Shown in pieces: positions 1 through 5,194 of a DNA stretch of 10,484 nucleotides; position 1 is the stretch's first letter, and every line of letters starts with the position of its first letter. The notes under the pieces are model-generated. The model was given only the letters and a program-made list of their open reading frames with translations. It was not told where the DNA came from and did not search any database. The stretch lies in assembly GCA_018065295.1 (NCBI GenBank), contig JAGHTQ010000086.1:1-10484 (forward strand). The letters are read 5' to 3'. Origin of the DNA: Candidatus Colimonas fimequi (GTDB taxonomy: Bacteria; Bacillota; Clostridia; Peptostreptococcales; Anaerovoracaceae). A program made the translations under genes and the position numbers.

Positions 1-1238
1 GGAATAGCTGCGATCATCTGTCCAGCCTGTACCTGCTGTCCTGCTGTTACGCATGGAGCTGCAGGAGCACCTACGTGCTGTCTCATTGAGATTCTGATTA
101 CTTCTGGATTGAATTCGATGTCAGTCATTGGTGCTGGCTGATCGAATGGTGTAAGTCCGATTCTAGCAATCAGTCTCTTGCTTGGAACGAGTCTGTATTC
201 TCTCATCTTGCGAGCTTCAAATTCGTCCTTAGTTCTTTCGTACTTAATACCTGCGTCCATAAGCATTCCCTTAATAGCCAGGTTTGCCATCTTAGGATGC
301 AGACCCACTGGGCATGCGAACAGTTCGCACATATTACACTGACAGCAAAGTGATGCCATCTTTACGCTCTCCAGGTCGTTGATTCCATAAAGCATTGCTC
401 TCATTGACTTATGAGGCTCGATGCCATGTCCAAGAAGGAATCTTGGGCACATGTCAGTACACATTCTGCACTGTTCGCATGTTGCTTTGTTAACTCTTCT
501 AGCCTGGTCTGGCGTAATTGATTTTCTCTTAATGATTGCCTGGTCCTTCTTGAAGATCAGGAAACCCTTATCCTTCTTAGTAACGAATCCGTTGATATCT
601 GCAAGGATAGGTCCCATCATAGGGCCGCCTCCAATTACTGCGTAATCTGAGAAATCTTCGATTCCGCTCAGCTTCAGAACGTCGATTACAGGTGTACCAA
701 CAGGAACCTTAACTGTTACTCTGTTAGGAACATCACCAGCAACAGTGATGAACTTTTCTGTAACAGGCTTGCCCTGTGATGCATTGTAAACGTTAAGAGC
801 AGTTTCTGAGTTCATAACAACGCATCCTACCATGATAGGAATACCTGCTTCTGGAACTACTCTTCCTGTCAGCTGATAAACGAGAACCTGTTCGTCACCT
901 GCTGGATATACATCAGGAAGGATGCCAACTTCTACGAAGTCGCCAAATCCTAATGCGTTAATTCTTTCGTTAAGAATGTCAATAACCTCATGGTGCTTGT
1001 ACTTAATACCGATTATTGCCTTCTTAGCGCCAACCTGTCTGCCAGCCATCTCAAAGCCCTTGATGATTTCATCAGGGTAGATAGCCATCAGCTGCTGGTC
1101 TACTCTAAGCAGAGGTTCGCACTCTGCTCCGTTCATGAGTATATATTCTGCCTGTGATGTGAGTTTAGCATGGGTTGGGAATCCTGCTCCACCCGCACCA
1201 ATGATTCCGGCATTTTTAATCTGGTCAATAAGACTCAT
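1..1238 (-). CDS. PduS/RnfC-like iron-sulfur flavoprotein, 3' end cut by window edge
   Basis: My own translation gives 412 codons from ATG at 1238 with no stop, running off the left edge. The N-terminus has the PduS/RnfC nucleotide/FMN-binding stretch GAGGAGFPTH (residues 14-23) followed by NGAECEPLL (36-44). A central region with a GGGPMMG turn (203-209) precedes two ferredoxin-like cluster sites: C254-x2-C257-x2-C260-x3-C264-P, and C298-C299-x-C301-x2-C304-x4-C309-P. The CCxCxxCELxACP form of the second site is what I know from PduS. The last visible residues (from about 388) look like the start of the lipoyl-like hybrid-barrel domain. PduS-family proteins carry FMN and two [4Fe-4S] clusters and are thought to move electrons in microcompartments; in B12 loci the substrate is a corrinoid, but none is expected here. 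It starts 15 nt after eutN, with GAGG repeats upstream of the ATG. GrdC/PrdC-type relatives are a less likely alternative. Confidence 0.88.
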   Translation of the reverse strand, partial: MSLIDQIKNAGIIGAGGAGFPTHAKLTSQAEYILMNGAECEPLLRVDQQLMAIYPDEIIKGFEMAGRQVGAKKAIIGIKYKHHEVIDILNERINALGFGDFVEVGILPDVYPAGDEQVLVYQLTGRVVPEAGIPIMVGCVVMNSETALNVYNASQGKPVTEKFITVAGDVPNRVTVKVPVGTPVIDVLKLSGIEDFSDYAVIGGGPMMGPILADINGFVTKKDKGFLIFKKDQAIIKRKSITPDQARRVNKATCEQCRMCTDMCPRFLLGHGIEPHKSMRAMLYGINDLESVKMASLCCQCNMCELFACPVGLHPKMANLAIKGMLMDAGIKYERTKDEFEARKMREYRLVPSKRLIARIGLTPFDQPAPMTDIEFNPEVIRISMRQHVGAPAAPCVTAGQQVQAGQMIAAI

Positions 1239-1253
1239 TTACCTCACACCTCA

Positions 1254-1520
1254 CTATTCAAAATCGCAATCTTCGTCGATAATACCAACTACAACTGCGT
1301 CTACTGGCATGTCATCGTTACCAAGCATTCTTCTTGCTGAGGATCCAGTTGTAACTACAACTCTGTCACCAATACCAGCACTGATAATGTCTACAACGAT
1401 GATCTTCTTACCTGTGTCTGTTCCGCCGCCGATAATCTCAGCCTGCATGAGCTTATAACCATTAAGAAGGTCAGCCTTTCTTGTAGCCCAGATGTGGCCT
1501 GTCAGTTTAGCTGTAATCAT
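1254..1520 (-). CDS. eutN: EutN/CcmL-type BMC-P pentameric vertex protein
   Basis: The 88-residue product has the length and pattern of the EutN/CcmL family: an N-terminal strand (MITAKLTGHIWAT), the KADLLNGYKLM segment, a glycine-rich turn (GGGTDTGKK), a VVVD strand, and GIGDRVVVTTGSSAR, then the DAVVVGIID strand near the C-terminus. Family members form pentamers that cap the vertices of the polyhedral shell and close the compartment. The start ATG shares an ATGA four-base overlap with the stop of the upstream permuted shell gene (1517-1520), and a GGAGG-type site lies inside the end of that gene, so the two are probably translationally coupled. It is the only BMC-P gene in the window. Confidence 0.93.
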   Translation of the reverse strand: MITAKLTGHIWATRKADLLNGYKLMQAEIIGGGTDTGKKIIVVDIISAGIGDRVVVTTGSSARRMLGNDDMPVDAVVVGIIDEDCDFE

Positions 1521-1822
1521 AAGTATCTACTTCCTCCTTCAATTTCCTGCTTAATCTGAACCAGTGCATCTTCTACTGCTGCTGTATCTCCGAATATTGC
1601 CAGAAGAATCATGTTCTGCGGGCAAGATCCCTTGATATCTTCAACAGTAACACCAACGGCCTTCTCTGCAATATCTGCAGCAACAACCATCTCAATCATT
1701 CTACCCTGCACCAGGCCAACAGCCTCGCATACAGGTGGAACCTGATCTTTTAATGATCCTTTTCTTCTCATCAGGATATCTAATGTACCCCTTGAAGGAT
1801 TCTTGATGATTCTAATATCCAT
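1517..1822 (-). CDS. Circularly permuted BMC shell protein with Cys-Pro pore loop (GrpU/PduU-like)
   Basis: This is a 101-residue shell protein. I start it at ATG 1822, which has a GGAGG at 1828-1832 six bases upstream; the open frame extends 18 codons further into eutJ but has no such site there. Residues about 33-92 form a BMC domain (AVGLVQGRMIEMVVAADIAEKA, split here as AVGLVQGRMIE and MVVAADIAEKA, then LLAIFGDTAAVEDAL). The strand that usually ends a BMC-H (xIPRPH-like) is instead at the N-terminus (MDIRIIKNPSRGTLDIL), which indicates the circular permutation seen in PduU/EutS/GrpU. The loop that lines the central pore reads G65-S66-C67-P68. Pore cysteines bind [4Fe-4S] clusters in PduT and GrpU-type proteins, so Fe-S binding is a plausible inference. 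It lies between eutJ (13-nt gap) and eutN (4-nt overlap). Confidence 0.85.
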   Translation of the reverse strand: MDIRIIKNPSRGTLDILMRRKGSLKDQVPPVCEAVGLVQGRMIEMVVAADIAEKAVGVTVEDIKGSCPQNMILLAIFGDTAAVEDALVQIKQEIEGGSRYL

Positions 1823-1835
1823 TAGTGCCTCCGTT

Positions 1836-2690
1836 CTACAGCTCATCTTCATGCTTGCATCCCATGGCAATGCCAAGTGGAGTTACAAACATTGGATTAG
1901 CTGGTTTACGTGTTTTAACACCAGTTCTCTTTTCGATAACATCCTCAATACCTGTGAAGCAACATGTTCCGCCAACAAGTGCAAGTTCATCAACCTTAAA
2001 ATCAGCAATGTGAGTTGAAATAATTGATGATACCTTGTCGATTACTGGCTTAAGAACTGGAGCAAGTTCCCTGTGATTCTTCGGATCTCTCTTGTAGAGT
2101 TCCGCTTCCTCGAAGGACATTCTGTATGCTCCTGAAATTACCAGTGAGAAATGTGTACCGCCTGTTGGTTCATCTGCGATATATACTACTTCTCCATCCT
2201 GAAGGATTGAGATACCAGTAGTACCACCACCGATGTCAACTACAGCACCATTTGTCATCTGAAGGACATTGTTAGCTGCGTTAGCTTCGTCCAGCATTGC
2301 AGTACATTCGAATCCAGCACCCTGGATAACGTTCTTAACTGCACCGCCGTCAAGTCCATCAGTTCCTGGCGGAATAGCACCGGCTGCATAGATGAGTACA
2401 TCATCGTCGATGCCAAGTTGTTCTTCAATCTGCTGCTTTAATTCTCTTACGATTTGAACGGCACCTATATAATCTACTACCATTCCATCGCGAACTACGT
2501 CTGCATATCTATATGCACCTGCAACAGGTCGTTTATTTTCGTCCAAAACAGCTACTACTACGCAAGCTGTTCCAAGATCGACTCCTACATAATATTTAGA
2601 AGTTTTGCTTCTGATGGGATTCTCTATCACCGCTTCGAAATCTGCCACCATCTGGTCACAGAAATCGTACTTTAAGCCGGTCTCTGACAT
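1836..2690 (-). CDS. eutJ: EutJ-like actin/Hsp70-fold ATPase (putative microcompartment chaperone)
   Basis: The 284-residue product has the actin-like ATPase signatures in order: phosphate-1 loop VGVDLGTACV (Asp38), phosphate-2 loop VDIGGGTTG (Asp152), and adenosine motif LVGGTCCFTG (Gly240-Gly241-Thr242). Length and order fit EutJ, a family always seen with ethanolamine-type and related microcompartments and assumed to be a chaperone or assembly factor; its biochemical role is not settled. The first ~30 residues precede the ATPase core, as in other EutJ proteins. The start ATG at 2690 has GGGAGG a few bases upstream and overlaps the end of the EutT-like gene by 19 nt, which indicates coupled translation. 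There are no membrane segments, so it should be cytosolic or shell-associated. Confidence 0.92.
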   Translation of the reverse strand: MSETGLKYDFCDQMVADFEAVIENPIRSKTSKYYVGVDLGTACVVVAVLDENKRPVAGAYRYADVVRDGMVVDYIGAVQIVRELKQQIEEQLGIDDDVLIYAAGAIPPGTDGLDGGAVKNVIQGAGFECTAMLDEANAANNVLQMTNGAVVDIGGGTTGISILQDGEVVYIADEPTGGTHFSLVISGAYRMSFEEAELYKRDPKNHRELAPVLKPVIDKVSSIISTHIADFKVDELALVGGTCCFTGIEDVIEKRTGVKTRKPANPMFVTPLGIAMGCKHEDEL

Positions 2691-3355
2691 TCGCTACCTC
2701 CCATCGCTGCACAAATCATCTGTGCAAGAGTATTCATAATCTGGTTCAGCTTAGCAGATAACTGCTGCTGCAGATTAGCGTCGCCAATAAGGTCTTCCGC
2801 TTCTACATCAAATACTTCGATCTCACTTCTTAACTTAGTGAGAAGAAGCATCTGCTTGCCCTTAGGCATCTGCATGTGGAATTCTGTAATTGCAAAGCAG
2901 CATCCCAGATTACATGAGAAGTTTTCTCCTGTAATACCAGTACATGCATTGCATACCAGATCTGGCACGTTGCATGTTCCTTCAGCAACTTCGCTCAGCT
3001 GAGCAAACTGTCTATATAAGCCAGTCAGCTGCTGTGACGCACATACGTCCATGTCCAGCATTTCCTTAGCAGTAAGAAGGAAGTCAGCCTTAAGTAAGTC
3101 GAACTTAGCTAAGAACATTCTCTTCTTCTTATCGCCTAATGGCTTGGCTGGTGAAGCCTTAGCTTCTTTAGCACTTCCAAAATTTGCTGTTCCAATATCA
3201 GCGTACGGATCGTTTCTATCATAAAGATCTACGCCTCTGTCCAGCAGAAATTGTCTAGCACCGGGAGTCAGTCTTTCTCCCTCCTGCAAATCGTAGTCCG
3301 TAAAGGGCTGAACTTTATATAAGTCCCTTAAATCTGTTTCAGTTATGAACTTCAT
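2672..3355 (-). CDS. Divergent EutT-like (cobalamin adenosyltransferase family) cysteine-rich protein
   Basis: The product is 227 residues. The first ~45 residues (MKFITETDLRDLY ... ERLTPGARQFLLDRGVDLY) resemble the N-terminus of EutT/EutQ proteins. Residues about 165-217 (MLLLTKLRSEIE, then LNQIMNTLAQMI) resemble the last helices of EutT/PduO-type ATP:cob(I)alamin adenosyltransferases. The middle is unusual: cysteines at 105, 128, 135, 138, 148, 152 and 153, including C135-x2-C138, suggest a bound metal, but they do not reproduce the His-x11-Cys-Cys-x2-Cys motif I associate with EutT. A charged, Ala/Lys-rich linker (about 58-78) separates the parts. Choline cleavage by CutC needs no B12, so a different role is likely. 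It overlaps the GTPase gene by 17 nt upstream and eutJ by 19 nt downstream. The family link is moderate in certainty; the function is unknown. Confidence 0.65.
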   Translation of the reverse strand: MKFITETDLRDLYKVQPFTDYDLQEGERLTPGARQFLLDRGVDLYDRNDPYADIGTANFGSAKEAKASPAKPLGDKKKRMFLAKFDLLKADFLLTAKEMLDMDVCASQQLTGLYRQFAQLSEVAEGTCNVPDLVCNACTGITGENFSCNLGCCFAITEFHMQMPKGKQMLLLTKLRSEIEVFDVEAEDLIGDANLQQQLSAKLNQIMNTLAQMICAAMGGSECQRPA

Positions 3356-3809
3356 CTAAGCCCTTTCCTTTCTTTATTTCCAGTATGTGTTTTTCTAGTT
3401 CATCAAGGCCTTTACCCTCTGTCACTGATAAATCTATGAACGGCGGCTCACACCCGATATTCTCAAGCTGCTTGATGCAGGTTTCCCTGTTTTCTGGCTT
3501 AAGATCGCACTTGCTGATGACACCGATAACCGGGCATCTGAAGTTTCTTGCGAACCCATGTGAATATACTTCGGTAGTTCTTGACTGATCTACCATGAGC
3601 ACTATGCAAAGTGCGTCCTGCGCAAGTGCAATTATGTGCTTATACATCCACGCGTTCTCGATGTATGCGCTAGGCACATCGATTGTTGTATCAGTATAGA
3701 TTGTGTCCTGGGTCTTTCTGAGAGGACCCTCATAGCCGTTGATGTAGTTGACCAAGGTTGTTTTGCCACAGTTTCTTGGTCCAATCACCATAATTCGCTT
3801 TTTTCTCAT
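3339..3809 (-). CDS. eutP: EutP/PduV-like small GTPase with altered G3 motif
   Basis: This is a 156-residue P-loop protein of EutP/PduV length. The Walker A/G1 motif is G10-PRNC-G15-K16-T17, and the G4 motif is S99-K-C-D102, close to the SKTD form of E. coli EutP. The region that reads IDTPGEY in typical EutP/PduV is IDVPSAY here (44-49), so the G3 glycine is Ser47. In Ras-like GTPases that glycine contacts the gamma phosphate, so hydrolysis may be slow or absent. EutP-type proteins are reported to have nucleotide-binding or acetate-kinase-like activity and PduV to associate with the shell. It begins 2 nt after the EutS-like gene stop, with no clear ribosome site of its own, so translation probably depends on the upstream gene; its end overlaps the next gene by 17 nt. 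Confidence 0.85.
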   Translation of the reverse strand: MRKKRIMVIGPRNCGKTTLVNYINGYEGPLRKTQDTIYTDTTIDVPSAYIENAWMYKHIIALAQDALCIVLMVDQSRTTEVYSHGFARNFRCPVIGVISKCDLKPENRETCIKQLENIGCEPPFIDLSVTEGKGLDELEKHILEIKKGKGLDEVHN

Positions 3810-3811
3810 AA

Positions 3812-4165
3812 TTATGTTCTTGTAACTGGAACAACGCTAAAGTCCAGTAAGTTGCAAAGTGTTTCAGTTACAGCTGCAAGTGCTGTCTCTACACTCTGAA
3901 CATCTCCGGAGATTACTACTGATCCTGTGAAACGATCAAGAAATCCGATTTCAACATTAGCAGTCTTAGTAGCGATGTCCGCTGCAATGATTGCAGCTTC
4001 ATATGGTGAAATTGTAAGTATTCCGATGGCACCCTTATCGTCGATGCCCAGGCGTTCATATATATCATATGTAGGTGACGCAATGCAGTGTGCAATGGTG
4101 ACCTGTTTGCCCGGTACCGATTCTTCGATAACTCGGTCAACGGTTTTGTTTTCCATAAATCCCAT
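3812..4165 (-). CDS. eutS: EutS/PduU-type circularly permuted BMC-H shell protein (CutR-like)
   Basis: The 117-residue product matches EutS closely by eye: EESVPGKQVTIAH near the N-terminus, then GAIGILTISPYEAAIIAADIA (given in parts: GAIGILTISP, EAAIIAADIA), IGFLDRFTGSVVISGDV and a C-terminal VTETLCNLLDF helix. This is the permuted BMC fold, in which the N-terminal strands of the six subunits make a small beta-barrel over the pore. EutS-type homologues in choline loci have been called CutR, as I recall. The ATG at 4165 follows GAGGAAG by about six bases. It sits 25 nt after cutD and 2 nt before the GTPase gene, heading the accessory block. Role: minor shell facet protein, possibly shaping edges through bent hexamers. 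Confidence 0.94.
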   Translation of the reverse strand: MGFMENKTVDRVIEESVPGKQVTIAHCIASPTYDIYERLGIDDKGAIGILTISPYEAAIIAADIATKTANVEIGFLDRFTGSVVISGDVQSVETALAAVTETLCNLLDFSVVPVTRT

Positions 4166-4182
4166 AAGTTACTTCCTCGTTC

Positions 4183-4201
4183 TTAGGCTGCTAGTGCCTA
4201 A
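4183..4201 (-). other. Short stem-loop at the cutD stop / eutS leader
   Basis: There is a 6-bp perfect inverted repeat (4183-4188 with 4196-4201) and a 7-nt loop that contains the cutD stop codon. No T-tract follows in the direction of transcription and the ribosome site of the EutS-like gene comes directly after, so this is not a terminator. It could modulate translation or mRNA stability between cutD and the accessory block, or be chance. Confidence 0.25.
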
Positions 4202-5135
4202 TAATAGTTACTGGGAAATCGTATTCCTTAATCCAACCTTCAATACGGTCGAGATCTTCTTCGCTAAGACTTGGGTCTCCTTCGATAGGATATTCCATGC
4301 CAAGCTGTGTGTATTTGTTAACGCCCAGCTTGTGGTAAGGGAGAAGATCGATGCCTTTAAAGTTCTTAAATGCTCTAAATGGCTTAAGGAATTCAATAAC
4401 TCCTTTGATTTCTGCTTCACTGTCGTTTATCCCCTTGAGCATTGGCATTCTAACCTTAACATTCTGTCTCTTCATAATGAGCTCTTCCAGGTTCTCCAGA
4501 ATGATTTCATTACGAACGCCAGTAAGTTCGAAGTGTCTGTCAGGATCGATGTGCTTAAGGTCAAACAGGAATGTGTCTACATATTCTGCAAACTTTAACA
4601 TTGTTTCTGTCTTCGCATAACCACATGTTTCGATTGCTGTGTTAATGCCTTCGTTCTTGCATGCCTGAAGTAAGCTGATAGCTGCTTCTGGCTGAGCAGT
4701 AACTTCGCCGCCTCCAAGAGTAACGCCGCCGCCAGACTGTTCGTAGAACGCTCTGTCTGATTCAACATACTCGAGAAGCTGTGAAATAGGAACCTGCTCC
4801 CCTGCAATCTTGAGCGCATCATTTAGACAAGCTTCAACACACTTACCGCAAGCGATACAGTCGATGCTATGGTCTACTATGTGCTCTCCGCTGGAAGATA
4901 AACCGTGTATATTCTGTGGACAGACTGGAACGCAAGCACCGCAGTTAACACATGATGTTGGCTTAAGCATGATCTGATACTTCTTAAGAAGTCCTTCTGG
5001 GTTTGAGCACCACTTACAGCGGAGCGGGCAACCTTTGAAGAAAATCAGTGTTCTTACTCCGGGACCATCATACATGTTGTATTTCTGCTTATTGAATATG
5101 AATGCTTTTCTTTCTAATACATTCTTTTCTGCCAT
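4191..5135 (-). CDS. cutD: Choline TMA-lyase activating enzyme, radical SAM glycyl-radical activase
   Basis: The 314-residue product is a radical SAM activase of the glycyl-radical-activating family. It has the C36-x3-C40-x2-C43 motif for the SAM-binding [4Fe-4S] cluster within FFKGCPLRCKWCSNPEG. An inserted bacterioferredoxin-like domain follows with two more cluster sites: C62-x2-C65-x2-C68-x3-C72-P, and C93-x2-C96-x2-C99-x3-C103. The GGGE SAM-binding motif is at 141-144. CutD reductively cleaves S-adenosylmethionine and abstracts hydrogen from the C-terminal glycine of CutC. The two extra clusters fit the dicluster class seen in activases for CutC, glycerol dehydratase and related enzymes, rather than the short PflA type. 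ATG at 5135 is preceded by GGGAG. It lies 53 nt after cutC, which names its partner. The assignment is firm. Confidence 0.96.
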   Translation of the reverse strand: MAEKNVLERKAFIFNKQKYNMYDGPGVRTLIFFKGCPLRCKWCSNPEGLLKKYQIMLKPTSCVNCGACVPVCPQNIHGLSSSGEHIVDHSIDCIACGKCVEACLNDALKIAGEQVPISQLLEYVESDRAFYEQSGGGVTLGGGEVTAQPEAAISLLQACKNEGINTAIETCGYAKTETMLKFAEYVDTFLFDLKHIDPDRHFELTGVRNEIILENLEELIMKRQNVKVRMPMLKGINDSEAEIKGVIEFLKPFRAFKNFKGIDLLPYHKLGVNKYTQLGMEYPIEGDPSLSEEDLDRIEGWIKEYDFPVTIIRH

Positions 5136-5154
5136 TAATTCAGTCTCCCGTCTT

Positions 5155-5194
5155 GAGTTTAAACTCTAATTGATTGAATACGTTCTAATTAGAA
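5155..5194. other. Two perfect 12-bp palindromes in the cutC-cutD junction
   Basis: GAGTTTAAACTC (5155-5166) and TTCTAATTAGAA (5183-5194, covering the cutC stop codon) are both exact palindromes without a loop, 16 bases apart, in an AT-rich gap. They do not have the loop or the T-tract of an intrinsic terminator. They could be protein-binding sites or chance products of AT-rich sequence; I cannot assign a role. Confidence 0.3.

Noticed and set aside
1823..1876. 18-codon N-terminal extension of the permuted shell protein
   Set aside because: It reads through the end of eutJ in another frame with no ribosome site, whereas GGAGG sits just before ATG 1822.
4183..4201. Intrinsic terminator after cutD
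   Set aside because: The stem is only 6 bp, has no T-tract, and the next gene's ribosome site follows at once.
3927..4598. 223-codon plus-strand open frame, the longest on that strand
   Set aside because: It lies antisense to the EutS-like gene and cutD, both firmly identified; its translation has no recognisable domain. The other plus-strand frames are shadows in the same way.
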